From positions 1 to 64,000 of the forward strand of contig NZ_PYPS01000009.1 in assembly GCF_003027925.1 (NCBI RefSeq): 64,000 nucleotides of DNA, read 5' to 3'. This document shows positions 17,379 to 27,187 of this stretch, piece by piece; the stretch's first letter is position 1; every line of letters starts with the position of its first letter. The translations under genes and the position numbers were made by a program. This stretch comes from Micromonospora sp. RP3T. GTDB taxonomy: Bacteria > Actinomycetota > Actinomycetes > Mycobacteriales > Micromonosporaceae. Under the pieces are notes generated by a model that did no database searches, was not told where the DNA came from, and saw only the letters and a program-made list of their open reading frames with translations.

Positions 17379-18730
17379 GCCTCAGGTGTACGCCTTCCGG
17401 CCGGATCGCGCCGGGCGGTTGCCGGGAATGCCGGCCGGCCGGGCTGCCCGGCGGGCGTCTCGGCGAGTGCCAGCGCGGGGGCGAGGACGAGCAGGGCGGC
17501 CGGGTAGAGCAGGTAACCGAAGCGGGTGGAGGGCATCAGCAGGATCGCGGCGAGCAGCCCGTACCCGCAGATGAGGGCCGTGGCGGCGGCGGTGCGCGGC
17601 GGGTGGCGCAGCAGCCGGACGGCGATCGCCAGGCCGACCGCGGCGAGCAGCGCGGCGGCGACCACACGGCCGGCGGGGAGCGCCTCGGCGATCAGGTGGC
17701 CGGGGAACGGGGACTGGGCGGGGCTGGTCACCAGGCCGTGGCCGAGCGGGAACCGGAGCACGTTCTCGACCAGGGCGTCGCGGTCGACGAGCAGGACCGG
17801 CAGCAGCGCGAGGACGGGCAGGCCGAGGGCGCCCAGGGCGGTGCGGGGCGCGGCCCGGCGGGTGGCGGCCCAGCAGACCAGCACGACGGCCACCGGCCAG
17901 GCGAAGAGCTTCAGCGCGCCGGCGACGCCGACCGCGAGGCCGGCGCGGCCGGGCCGGCCGGCGGCGGCCAGCGCGAGGGCGAGCAGGCAGAGCGCGAGTA
18001 CGGGAAGGTCGTCGCCGCCGGTGGCGAGCGTGAGCGCGGAGACGGGCAGGACGGTGGCGGCCTGGACGGCGCGCAGCAGCGTGGCGGAGCGGCGGGGCGA
18101 GGTGGGGCCGGTGCTGGTGCGCAGCGTGGCGACCAGGGCGGCGAGCGCGAGCGCGGTGCCGATCGCGAACCAGACGCGGGCGTCGGTCCACCAGGCGTCG
18201 GCGGCGGCCCGGGGCAGCCCGAACAGCGCCATTCCGGGTTGGTAGGGGGTGTAGCCGAGGAGCTGCTCGCCGGGGGGCAGGGCGGCGATGGCGTCGGGGC
18301 CGAGGTAGGGGGTGCCGTGCTCGGCGAGGCGGGTGCCGGCGTGTTCCACCACGAGCACCTCCTCCTGGGCCCGGTCGGTGCGTCCGCCGGCCCGTTGGAT
18401 GCTCTGCAGGACGACCGGGAGCAGCGCGGTGGTGGCCCAGGTGAGACCGGTGACCGCCCAGCGGGCGGGCAGGCCGGCCAGGGGGGTGTCGGGGTGTCGG
18501 CGGCGGGCGAGGAGCTGGGTGGTCGCGGCGAGCGCGGCGACCGCGTACCCGATGGTGGCGACGGTGCCCCACGCGCGGTGCGGCGGCAGGGTGGAGGTGG
18601 CGGCGGTGACCGCGGCGAAGATCGTGGCGGCGGCGTAGAGACCCAGGTCGAGGGCGAGACCGCCGGCGGCGGTGTCGAGTGCCGACCAGCGGCGGGAGGT
18701 GGCGGTGGCCGGGTCGGCGTGGGCGGTCAC
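17375..18730 (-). CDS. polytopic membrane protein, GT87-like glycosyltransferase
   Basis: 451 residues from GTG 18730 (VTAHADPATATSRR), with about ten transmembrane segments. The first outer loop contains YLGPDAIAALPPGEQLLGYT and YQPGMALFGLP, in the arrangement of DUF2029/GT-C proteins that use polyprenyl-phosphate mannose. The start is chosen because upstream frame sequence is antisense to the GGDEF-EAL gene and lacks homology. It is coupled to the phosphoribosyltransferase by an ATGA overlap. The specific sugar transfer is unknown. Confidence 0.65.
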   Translation of the reverse strand: MTAHADPATATSRRWSALDTAAGGLALDLGLYAAATIFAAVTAATSTLPPHRAWGTVATIGYAVAALAATTQLLARRRHPDTPLAGLPARWAVTGLTWATTALLPVVLQSIQRAGGRTDRAQEEVLVVEHAGTRLAEHGTPYLGPDAIAALPPGEQLLGYTPYQPGMALFGLPRAAADAWWTDARVWFAIGTALALAALVATLRTSTGPTSPRRSATLLRAVQAATVLPVSALTLATGGDDLPVLALCLLALALAAAGRPGRAGLAVGVAGALKLFAWPVAVVLVCWAATRRAAPRTALGALGLPVLALLPVLLVDRDALVENVLRFPLGHGLVTSPAQSPFPGHLIAEALPAGRVVAAALLAAVGLAIAVRLLRHPPRTAAATALICGYGLLAAILLMPSTRFGYLLYPAALLVLAPALALAETPAGQPGRPAFPATARRDPAGRRTPEA

Positions 18731-18783
18731 GCGGGCCAGTCTGGCAGACCGGGGATGCGCTCCGGCCGGGTCGGGCCGGTTGG

Positions 18784-21321
18784 TCAGGGGTGTCGGACGT
18801 CGGTGGCGGGGGTCGGGCGGGTACGGATGCCGGCGGCGCGGCGGCCGGGCAGCCGGATGACGGCGCCGGTGTCGTGCAGCGGTGCGGCGAGTGCGCCGGG
18901 CCGGCCGCCGGCGCCGCGTTGGAGGGCGGCGAGCAGCGCGCCGGCCGGCAGCGGCCGGGCGAACAGGTGGCCCTGGCCGGCCGTGCAGCCCAGCTCCCAG
19001 AGCGTGCGGCGTTGCGGTTCGCTCTCCACGCCCTCGGCGACCACTGTGAGGTCGAGGCTGCGGCCCAGGTCGAGGGTGGAGCGGATCACGGCGGCGGCCT
19101 CGGGCGCGGTTTCCATGGCGGTGACGAAGCTGCGGTCGATCTTGAGTTCGTGGACCGGGATGCGGGAGAGCAGGGAGAGCGACGAGTAGCCGGTGCCGAA
19201 GTCGTCGAGGGCCAGCCGGATGCCGGAGTCGCGGAGCCGGCTGAGCACCCGGTCGACCACGTCGAGCTGGCTGAGGGTGAGCGTCTCGGTGAGCTCCAGG
19301 ACGAGCCGGTCGGGTGGGAGGTCGTGGGCGCGTAGCCGGGCCAGCACGGCGCCGGGGAAGCGGGCGTCGAGGAGGCTGCGTGGTGACACGTTCACCGAGA
19401 CGGGCAGGTCGAAGCCGGCGTCGTGCCACGAGCCGGCCGCGATCAGCGCCTGGTCGAGGATGGCCTCGGCGAACGCGGGCAGCAGCCCGGAGCGTTCCAC
19501 CGCCTCCAGGAAGCGCAGCGGGTCGATCAGGCCGTGGGTGGGGTGGTGCCAGCGGGCCAGCGCCTCCGCGCCGGTGACCTGGCCGCTGCCCAGGTCGACG
19601 ATGGGTTGGAAGTTGACGGTGAACTCGTGGTCGGCGACGGCCCGGGGCAGTTCGCCGCCGAGGGTGAGCCGGCTGAGGTCGGCGGTGTCGCGCGTCGCCG
19701 CGTACGTGGCGACCCGCTGGCCGGCGCGCTTGGCCTGGTACATCGCCACGTCGGCGCGGCGCAGCAGCTCGGGCATCCCGCCGGTGGCGGGGGCGACGGC
19801 GATGCCGCCGCTGGCTTCCACGCTGATCCGCATGCCGTCGAGGTCGATCGGGTCGTGCAGCGTGGTGAGCAGGGCTTCGGCGCGGTGCGCGGCGACCGCC
19901 GGGGCGGGCAGGCCGCGCAGCAGCACGGCGAACTCGTCGCCGCCGAGCCGGGCGACCAGGTCGTCGGCGCGTGCCGCGTCGCGGAGCCGTTCGGCGACCT
20001 GGATCAGCACCCGGTCGCCGGCGCCGTGCCCGAGCGTGTCGTTGACCTCCTTGAAGTGGTTGAGGTCGATCAGCACCAGGGCGGTGACGCCGTCGGCGTG
20101 CCGGGTGGTGAGCTGGGCGGTGCCCTCGTCCAGCAGGTGCCGGCGGTTGGACAGGCCGGTGAGGGCGTCGTGGGTGGCGGCGTAGGCGTGGTCGGCGGCG
20201 ACGCGGGCCAGTTCGGCGTACGCCTGGGCGTTGCGGACCGCGGTGCACAGCGCCGAGGCGAAGGTACGCAGGGTGTACTGCTCCCGCTCGGAGAGCTCGA
20301 CCGGCCCGACGAAGCGGAGCCGAAGCTCGCCGATGTTCTCGGCCCGGTCGTGTCCTTCGAGCGTGACCGGCATGATCCGGCCGTCCGTGGCGCTGGGGCG
20401 TGGCGCGGTCCCGTCGTACGCGATGCCGGCCGCGCCGCCGCGGACCGTGCGCCCGCCCTCGCGTAGCTCGATCTCGACCTCGTCGGCGGAGAAGAGTTCG
20501 GCGGCCTCGGTGACGGCGGTGGTGAGGACCTGGTCGAGGTCGACCACGTTGAGCGCGTCGGTGGTGCGGGCGAGTCGCTGCCAGGCCTGTTGCTCGGTGC
20601 GGGCGCGGATCCTGGCGGAGTAGGCCAGGTGCAGGCTGAGCACCAGGGGCGGCACGGCGAGCAACAGCCGGGGGTCGACCCGGAGGATCAGCACGGTGGA
20701 GGCGGCTACGACGAATCGCACGCCGAAGCCGGCGATCCGTAGGTCGAGGTTGTTGCGGAACTGGCGCAGGATCGGGGTGCGGGATGCGAGCGCGATGACC
20801 GGAATCGCGAGTACGTCGTCGAGAATCGCGGCGACCAGATAGACGATTCCCAGCAGTACGACGATGCGGAGTGGCTCCCGAGGCGGCCAGGCGCCGCCGA
20901 GCAGCAGTGTGGCGACGGTGGCGCCTCCGGCCACGAGGGTGTGCTTCGCGATGGCGAAGGCCACCTTGATGGGTGCCAGTCGGGTCACCGATCCGGCGGC
21001 CACCCCGACGCCGGTGGCCAGGACGACCCAGGAGGCCGGCGCGACGGCCAGACCGATGACGATTGCGGTTTCCACCCAGGCGAAGTAGAAGGTGGTCGAC
21101 CTGATGCGTAGCCGCGTCTTGATGACGGTGGCCAGCGCGACGGTCACCACGAGCGTTGCCACGGTGACGAAGTCGCGTACCGATTCGGGGTGTTGCCTGC
21201 GTGTGGCGGAGACCGCGATGAGCGCGACGAGCGATGCGCCCGCCACCAGGGTGTAGACGAGGCCGCGCAGGCCGGGGTCGACACCCGTGCGGCTCTCCGT
21301 CGTCCGGCTCACCCGAGTCAC
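18784..21321 (-). CDS. membrane GGDEF-EAL protein (diguanylate cyclase / phosphodiesterase)
   Basis: About 845 residues from GTG 21321 (another in-frame GTG is at 21312). The N-terminal half has about eight hydrophobic segments (1-260), then a GAF-like stretch. The GGDEF domain has an intact RLGGDEF motif (about 460-464). The EAL domain has GAEALARW (near 586), DDFGTGYSS and KIDRSFV, all catalytic residues present. It could therefore both make and degrade cyclic-di-GMP; which activity dominates cannot be read from sequence. There is no neighbouring effector or receptor gene. Upstream lies an 800-bp gene-free region. Confidence 0.92.
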   Translation of the reverse strand: MTRVSRTTESRTGVDPGLRGLVYTLVAGASLVALIAVSATRRQHPESVRDFVTVATLVVTVALATVIKTRLRIRSTTFYFAWVETAIVIGLAVAPASWVVLATGVGVAAGSVTRLAPIKVAFAIAKHTLVAGGATVATLLLGGAWPPREPLRIVVLLGIVYLVAAILDDVLAIPVIALASRTPILRQFRNNLDLRIAGFGVRFVVAASTVLILRVDPRLLLAVPPLVLSLHLAYSARIRARTEQQAWQRLARTTDALNVVDLDQVLTTAVTEAAELFSADEVEIELREGGRTVRGGAAGIAYDGTAPRPSATDGRIMPVTLEGHDRAENIGELRLRFVGPVELSEREQYTLRTFASALCTAVRNAQAYAELARVAADHAYAATHDALTGLSNRRHLLDEGTAQLTTRHADGVTALVLIDLNHFKEVNDTLGHGAGDRVLIQVAERLRDAARADDLVARLGGDEFAVLLRGLPAPAVAAHRAEALLTTLHDPIDLDGMRISVEASGGIAVAPATGGMPELLRRADVAMYQAKRAGQRVATYAATRDTADLSRLTLGGELPRAVADHEFTVNFQPIVDLGSGQVTGAEALARWHHPTHGLIDPLRFLEAVERSGLLPAFAEAILDQALIAAGSWHDAGFDLPVSVNVSPRSLLDARFPGAVLARLRAHDLPPDRLVLELTETLTLSQLDVVDRVLSRLRDSGIRLALDDFGTGYSSLSLLSRIPVHELKIDRSFVTAMETAPEAAAVIRSTLDLGRSLDLTVVAEGVESEPQRRTLWELGCTAGQGHLFARPLPAGALLAALQRGAGGRPGALAAPLHDTGAVIRLPGRRAAGIRTRPTPATDVRHP

Positions 21322-22126
21322 CCGCCGCTCACCGTCGGTACGCGATGAGCGGCAGCCTACCGCTTCGTTCCGGTGCGGGAAACTCTCATCCCCATTCGGT
21401 GCTACGCATTGTTCGTCCCTCCTCCAATATCCCGTCGGGCCGGAATCGCCGCCGATCGGAGTCGTCACCCGCAATCGGTTGTGGCGCATTGGCACGACCC
21501 GCCGCAGACATCGCCTGTGCGTGTATCCGCGCCTTGTTGACTGGAAGGAAGGCTAGAGGGAAGAAGGGGCGGTAAGGAAGAATTAATGTCGGTATGCGCA
21601 ATATAAGCAACTCTCGTCGCTTAAATGACGTTCTGTCCACAAGTTATGTGCGGAGCGGAGCCGACCTTCTGCCTCTTGTACTCACGTGGTCGCTCAGTGC
21701 CATCCAGAATGGTGCGACGTGAGCGACATCTGTAGCGTCGTCTGGGCCGAGGAACATTACAACCGGACTCGGCCGGCTTGACCAGTCGGGTCGGACCGCG
21801 CGTATGGGCGGCTTGCGCTGCGGCGACCGCCGGGACAACGATTTGTGATAACCGGATTAAGCTGGCGTTTCGACTTGGACGGCACAACCGGGGCTGGAAC
21901 AGCAGCGCGGAAATCCGCGTAGTCGGGGTCTCACGGTCCGGCGGGGAAAGGCCGATCTCCCGCGGGGAACGCCAAAGCAGCAGTTGGTGTTCGCGTTACT
22001 CGCCGTTCGGGTCGCCCGACCGGTAACCGTGGACGAGTTCGGTGGACGAGTGGTGGCCGGACGAACCGCCCCGTGCCGCGACGGCTCAGGCGCGTGGGCG
22101 TCGTACCCGGCGGATAGGGTCGGGCG
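21322..22126. other. 805-bp gene-free, A/T-richer region between the GGDEF-EAL gene and moaC
   Basis: No credible coding region; short readings on both strands lack family features and ribosome sites. The segment 21560-21660 is strongly A/T-rich for this genome (GAAGAATTAATGTC, GCAATATAAGC, CTTAAATGACG). It is followed by CTGTCCACA (21633-21641), one mismatch from the DnaA box TTGTCCACA. The last 15 bases hold the moaC -10 box. Confidence 0.4.
22115..22120 (+). promoter_or_regulatory. predicted -10 box of moaC (leaderless)
   Basis: TAGGGT, then six bases, then the GTG start of moaC at 22127. Confidence 0.5.
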
Positions 22127-22614
<488 letters not shown>

Positions 22615-22618
<4 letters not shown>

Positions 22619-23085
22619 TCCGGGCCCGGGTGATCGTGGCCTCCAACCGGGCCGCCGCCGGGGTCTACGCCGACACCAGCGGCCCCCTGCTCGTCGCCGG
22701 CCTGCGGGAGTTGGGCTGCACGGTCGACGCGCCGGTGGTGGTGCCCGACGGCGAGCCGGTCGGCGCCGCGCTGCGTGCCGCCCGCGAGGAGGGCGTCGAC
22801 GTGGTGCTGACCAGCGGCGGCACCGGCATCACCCCGACCGACCGCACGCCCGAGGTGACCGGCGCGCTCCTCGACTACGAGATCCCCGGCATCGCCGAGG
22901 CGATCCGCGCGCACAGCCGCGACGCGGTGCCCACGGCTGCGCTGTCCCGGGGACGGGCCGGCGTCACCGGCCGGACGCTGGTGGTGAACCTGCCGGGCTC
23001 GCGTGGCGGCGCGCGGGACGGCCTGGCCGTGCTCGGGCCGATCCTGCGGCACGCGGTCGACCAGCTGCGCGGCGGCGACCACTGA
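22615..23085 (+). CDS. molybdopterin adenylyltransferase-like protein (MogA/MoaB family)
   Basis: 156 residues from GTG 22615, overlapping the moaC stop by a GTGA. The molybdopterin-binding MoCF fold is shown by VLTSGGTGITPTDRTPE, and LVVNLPGSRGGARDGL is the second conserved loop. Members adenylylate molybdopterin before metal insertion by MoeA; MoaB and MogA cannot be separated confidently here. Translational coupling with moaC and proximity to moeA support the role. Confidence 0.9.
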
Positions 23086-23110
23086 GCCCGCGGGCCGCGC
23101 ACACCGGCGC

Positions 23111-23116
23111 TAGGCT
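23111..23116 (+). promoter_or_regulatory. predicted -10 box of moeA (leaderless)
   Basis: TAGGCT, then six bases, then ATG 23123. It suggests moeA-moaE has its own start even though it follows the mog gene by only 37 bases. Confidence 0.5.
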
Positions 23117-23122
23117 CGCCGG

Positions 23123-24379
23123 ATGAGCACGGAAACCGAAGCCGCCGCCGTCCAGGTGGGCACGCCTCCGCCGGCCGGGTGGGAGGAGGCCCGGTCCCGG
23201 GTGTACGCGGTCGCGCTCTCCGCCGCGCTCCCCGCGGTCAACCGGCCGCTGGCCGACACCGACGGGCACACCCTGGCCGAGCCGCTGGCCACCCGCACCG
23301 ACCTGCCGGCGTTCCCCACTTCCAGCGTGGACGGCTGGGCGGTACGCGGCCCGGGGCCGTGGCGGGTGGTGGGCCGGCTGCTGGCCGGGCACACCGCGTC
23401 GCCGCTGGACGCCGACGGCACCACCGTGGAGATCGCCACCGGCGCGATGGTGCCGGCGGGCACCACCGCGATCCTTCGGATCGAGGATTCGACCCGCACG
23501 GTGGACGGTCGGGTGACCGGCACGCCCCGACCACAGCCGGAGTGGCGCGAGCCGGGCGAGGAGGCGCACCGTGGGGAGGAGCTGCTGCCCGCCGGCACGC
23601 CGGTGGACCCGGCGGTGATCGGTCTGGCCGCCTCCTGCGGGCACGACACGTTGCGGGTCCGCCGCGCGCCCCGGGCCGCGCTGCTGGTCTTCGGCGACGA
23701 GCTGCTCACCTCCGGCCCACCCGGCGCCGGCCGGGTGCGAGACGCGCTCGGCCCCTCGGTGCCGGCCTGGCTGCGCCGTTACGGCTGCCAGGTGCGGGGC
23801 GGCGACGTCGTCGGGCCGGTCGCCGACACGCTGCCCGCGCACGTCGCGGCCCTGCGCGGTGCGCTCGCCAACGCCGATCTGGTCTGCACCACCGGTGGCA
23901 CCATGCACGGCCCGGTCGACCACCTGCACCCGACGCTGGAGGCGCTCGGCGCCGACTACGTGGTCAACACCGTGGCGGTGCGTCCCGGCTTCCCGATGCT
24001 GCTCGCCCGGCTGGTCGACGGCGACGGCCGGGTGCGCTTCGTGGCCGGCCTGCCGGGCAATCCGCAGTCCGCGGTGGTGGCGCTGGTCTCGCTGGTCGCT
24101 CCCCTGCTCGCCGGTCTCACCGGCCGGCCGATGCCGGTGCTGCCGCAGGTCACCCTCGCCGAGCCGGTGCCCGGGCGCGGGGACCACACCCATCTGGCGC
24201 TGGCCCGCTGGGACCGGGTCGCCGGCACCGCGCACCCGGTGCGGCACGTCGGCTCGGCGATGCTGCGCGGGCTGGCCGGCGCGGACGGCTTCGCGGTGAT
24301 CCGGCCCGGCACCAGCGGCGCCGCCGGCGACCGGGTTCCCCTGGTGCCGCTGCCCCTGACCCCGGGAGAACGCTCGTGA
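23123..24379 (+). CDS. moeA: molybdopterin molybdotransferase
   Basis: A 418-residue MoeA-type protein that inserts molybdate into adenylylated molybdopterin. It has FPTSSVDGWAVRG, GAMVPAGTTAILRIEDS, the MoCF motif LVCTTGGTMHGPVDHL, and FVAGLPGNPQSAVVAL. Length and domain order are normal. It follows the mog gene and overlaps a GTG at the start of the moaE frame, consistent with a cofactor operon. Confidence 0.93.
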   Translation: MSTETEAAAVQVGTPPPAGWEEARSRVYAVALSAALPAVNRPLADTDGHTLAEPLATRTDLPAFPTSSVDGWAVRGPGPWRVVGRLLAGHTASPLDADGTTVEIATGAMVPAGTTAILRIEDSTRTVDGRVTGTPRPQPEWREPGEEAHRGEELLPAGTPVDPAVIGLAASCGHDTLRVRRAPRAALLVFGDELLTSGPPGAGRVRDALGPSVPAWLRRYGCQVRGGDVVGPVADTLPAHVAALRGALANADLVCTTGGTMHGPVDHLHPTLEALGADYVVNTVAVRPGFPMLLARLVDGDGRVRFVAGLPGNPQSAVVALVSLVAPLLAGLTGRPMPVLPQVTLAEPVPGRGDHTHLALARWDRVAGTAHPVRHVGSAMLRGLAGADGFAVIRPGTSGAAGDRVPLVPLPLTPGERS

Positions 24380-24441
24380 GCGCGAGGAGCGAGCCGGGTT
24401 TGCGAGCCCCACAGTCGCGATCGGATGCTGGCATCGTGACG

Positions 24442-24867
24442 ATGGAGACGCGGGTGGTGCTGGGCGCGGTCACCGACCAGCCGCTCGACCTGGCCGCGCA
24501 CGAGGCGGCGGTCGCCGACCGGCGGGCCGGTGCGGTGGTCTCCTTCCAGGGCGTGGTCCGTGACCACGACCACGGGCGGACGGTCACCCGGCTGGAGTAC
24601 GAGGGCCACCCCACCGCCGAGGCGGTGCTGCGCGAGGTGGCGGCCGACATCGCCGCCGACCCGGCCGTCCACGCGGTGGCGGTCTCGCACCGGATCGGCC
24701 CGCTGGAGATCGGTGACGTCGCGCTGGTCGCCGCCGTCAGCACCGCGCACCGCGCGGCGGCGTTCGCGGCGTGCGCCCGGCTCGTCGACGAGGTGAAGGC
24801 GCGGCTGCCGATCTGGAAGCGGCAGGTCTTCGACGACGGCACCGAGGAGTGGGTGAACTGCCCCTGA
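24442..24867 (+). CDS. moaE: molybdopterin synthase catalytic subunit
   Basis: A 141-residue MoaE, which converts cyclic pyranopterin monophosphate to molybdopterin using thiocarboxylated MoaD. Conserved segments are GAVVSFQGVVRDHDHGR, LEYEGHPTAEAVL, VSHRIGPLEIGDVALV, and the catalytic KARLPIWKRQVF. ATG 24442 is chosen because homology starts here (METRVVLGAV). An in-frame GTG at 24376 overlaps the moeA stop, but the 66 intervening bases encode no recognised sequence and look like spacer. The partner MoaD is encoded elsewhere in this window (36678-36923). Confidence 0.92.
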   Translation: METRVVLGAVTDQPLDLAAHEAAVADRRAGAVVSFQGVVRDHDHGRTVTRLEYEGHPTAEAVLREVAADIAADPAVHAVAVSHRIGPLEIGDVALVAAVSTAHRAAAFAACARLVDEVKARLPIWKRQVFDDGTEEWVNCP

Positions 24868-24876
24868 GTCGGCCGG

Positions 24877-26313
24877 TCAGCGCCGGGCGGTGAGCGGGGC
24901 CGTCCGGCCCAACCGGTCGTGGTAGAACGCCGGCTCGGCACCAGGACGCCAGGGCAGCGCCGCGACCAGCACGATCAACGCGATGGCCAGCGAGTTCTCC
25001 ATCAGCGCGCCGAACAGGCCGTCCTGGTAGTGGGAGACCTCGGGGAGCTGGTGCTCGTACGGCCAGATCGGTGAGATCAGGAAGAGAAGATAGAGCCCGA
25101 GCGCGCCGGCCGCGTGCCGGAACCCGGTCAGCGTCGGGTACCAGATCGGCGGGCGCAGCGCGGGCACGCCGGTCGCCGGGGTCGGCCCACTGTGCCGTAG
25201 CGGCAGCCCGCGGCTGGCCTCGCGGCGGCGTACCGCGGCGTCGGCCAGCACCACGATCGCCGGGATGACCCAGACCAGGTGGTGCGACCAGGAGATCGGG
25301 CTGATCACGTTGGCGGTGAGCCCGACCAGCGTGAACGCGGTCAGCTCGTCGCCGTCGGTGCGGGCGCTGATCGCCCGGGACAGCCCCAGCGCCAGCACCA
25401 GCACCGAGAACGCGAGCCAGAGCAGCCCGGGCGTCTCGATCGAGTCGTAGAGCCGGGCCAGCAGCCCGGCGAGGGACTGGTTGGCGGTCATGTCGGCCGC
25501 GCCGACCCGCTCGGTCTGCCACAGCACGCTGGTGAAGTACGCGCGGGACTCCTCGCCGACCGCACCGAACGTCGCGAGCGTCACCCCGATCGTGGTGCCG
25601 ACCGCGATCCAGGCGGCCCGCCACTGCCGGGTGAGCATCAGGTAGCCGATGAACAGCGCCGGGGTGAGCTTGACGGCGGTGGCGAGCCCGATGCCGACGC
25701 CGGCCCAGGCGCCGCTGTAGAGGAAGCGGGCCAACGGCGACTCGGCGGTCTCGTGGTGGGTGCCCCGCTTGGCGCGCCACCGCAGGCCCACCAGATCCGC
25801 CATGATCAGCGCGAAGAGCAGCAGGTTGACCTGGCCGTAGCCGAGCGTCTCGCGGGACGGCTCGATCGCCACGGCGAGCGGGGTGGCGATGCCGACGGTG
25901 AACCAGAGCGACCAGCCGAGCCGGTCGACGATGGGACGCAGCAACGCCGCCAGCACGACCGCGAGCGCAGCGATGCTGGCCAGCGCGTTGACGAACCCGG
26001 CGGCGTCCACCGGCAGCCAGGACATCGGCAGCATGACCAGGCCGGCGAAGGGTGGATAGGTGAAGCCGAGGGTCGTCGAGGGGGCGACGAAGTCGTACAG
26101 CTCGTTGCCGTTGGCCCACCACAGCACCGCGCCGTGGTAGATCTTCATGTCGAAGAAGTTGTACGGCCGGCCGAAGGCGCCGATCGCGAGCCAGGCCGCG
26201 TACGACACGGCGGCCACGATGCCGATGCGCACCACGAGCCGCTGGTCGACCCCGAGGACGACGCGGGGCGCCGGTGGGAGGCGGTTGGTCCGTCTACCGA
26301 CTGTCGTCGGCAT
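24877..26313 (-). CDS. GT87-family membrane mannosyltransferase-like protein
   Basis: 478 residues from ATG 26313 (MPTTVGRRTNRLPPAPR), about ten transmembrane segments. It matches the actinobacterial GT87 pattern well: first-loop acidic residues in YNFFDMKIYHGA, then YDFVAPSTTLGFTYPPFAGL, a KLTPALFIGYLML segment, and SPISWSHHLVWVIPA. Related mycobacterial enzymes (PimE type) add alpha-1,2-mannose from polyprenyl-phosphate mannose to lipoglycans. Among the four GT-C-like proteins here this is the clearest. The actual acceptor is inferred only. Confidence 0.8.
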   Translation of the reverse strand: MPTTVGRRTNRLPPAPRVVLGVDQRLVVRIGIVAAVSYAAWLAIGAFGRPYNFFDMKIYHGAVLWWANGNELYDFVAPSTTLGFTYPPFAGLVMLPMSWLPVDAAGFVNALASIAALAVVLAALLRPIVDRLGWSLWFTVGIATPLAVAIEPSRETLGYGQVNLLLFALIMADLVGLRWRAKRGTHHETAESPLARFLYSGAWAGVGIGLATAVKLTPALFIGYLMLTRQWRAAWIAVGTTIGVTLATFGAVGEESRAYFTSVLWQTERVGAADMTANQSLAGLLARLYDSIETPGLLWLAFSVLVLALGLSRAISARTDGDELTAFTLVGLTANVISPISWSHHLVWVIPAIVVLADAAVRRREASRGLPLRHSGPTPATGVPALRPPIWYPTLTGFRHAAGALGLYLLFLISPIWPYEHQLPEVSHYQDGLFGALMENSLAIALIVLVAALPWRPGAEPAFYHDRLGRTAPLTARR

Positions 26314-26516
26314 GGCGTGGCCACCCCCGTACCAAGGTCGTCGTGCCCGTCCAGGTCCAGAACGGAGCCTAGAACGGTGCCTCACGATGTTGCCTCCCGC
26401 GTTACGCGACCGTGTCCGATCCCACACGTGTTTGCGACATTTCCACCGCGTTAACGGGTGTCGGACGGTTCAGGTGATTGGTGGCCTTGCGGGGGTGGAG
26501 GCCGTGCGGACGCAGG

Positions 26517-27062
26517 TCAGCCGGGCATCCGGCGAGCGGTCGCCGCGGAGCGTACGGCGATCTTCGCTTCCCGGCGGGCGGTGCGGACCGCGCGCTTGAC
26601 CGACCGGCGTGAGTGGTCGATCCGGTGGCCGGCGCGCCAGCGCAGGCCCGGCTTGCCCTCGGTGTCCGCGGCGGCGAGCAGGAGCCCACCGAGCAGCCCG
26701 AGGTTCTTCAGGAAGTGGACCTGGTTGTTGTTGCGCGCGGTCGGGTCGTCGTTGTTCCAGAAGGGATGACCGGCGGCGGTCGTCGGGAGCAGCGTGCCGG
26801 CCAGGACGAGCGCGGCCGGGCGGGTGAAGCGGCCGGTGGCCAGCATCAGACCGCCGACCAGTTGGGTGGCGGCGTTGGCCCGGATCAGCGTCTCGGTGTC
26901 GGTCGGGATGCGCGGGTGCAGGCTCTGGATCAGCGGGGCGACCCGGTCGGTGACCGGCGTCGCGGCGGGCACCAGCCGTTCCGCGTTGCGCAGGTTGCGG
27001 GCGCCGCTGACCACGAAGATGCCGCTCAACATGACTCGGGCGAGGGAGCGCACGGGCTTCAT
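26517..27062 (-). CDS. DoxX family membrane protein
   Basis: A 181-residue protein with four hydrophobic segments. The N-terminus MKPVRSLARVMLSGIFVVSG, then LIRANAATQLVGGLMLATGR, and FWNNDDPTARNNNQVHFLKNL, are the DoxX signature. A Lys/Arg-rich tail (130-181) with a Ser/Arg/Ala mix is cytoplasmic. DoxX-like proteins are associated with redox or sulfur stress complexes in mycobacteria; the role here is unknown. It is divergent from the GNAT gene. Confidence 0.85.
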   Translation of the reverse strand: MKPVRSLARVMLSGIFVVSGARNLRNAERLVPAATPVTDRVAPLIQSLHPRIPTDTETLIRANAATQLVGGLMLATGRFTRPAALVLAGTLLPTTAAGHPFWNNDDPTARNNNQVHFLKNLGLLGGLLLAAADTEGKPGLRWRAGHRIDHSRRSVKRAVRTARREAKIAVRSAATARRMPG

Positions 27063-27174
27063 GGTTCAGTCTTACCCCGTCCGGGGGCCGGTCACCCCTG
27101 CAACACACGAAAGGTATCGACGTCCGTCCGGTATCGATTTCAGCGACCGTCGCGGATGGACCGGTTGCGTTCGG

Positions 27175-27180
27175 TAAGGT
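27175..27180 (+). promoter_or_regulatory. predicted -10 box of the GNAT gene (leaderless)
   Basis: TAAGGT with a 7-base gap to GTG 27188. Confidence 0.45.
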
Positions 27181-27187
27181 CGCGCGG

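Noticed and set aside
24376..24441. GTG 24376 as start of moaE, overlapping the moeA stop
   Set aside because: The extra 22 residues lack MoaE homology; ATG 24442 gives the usual length.
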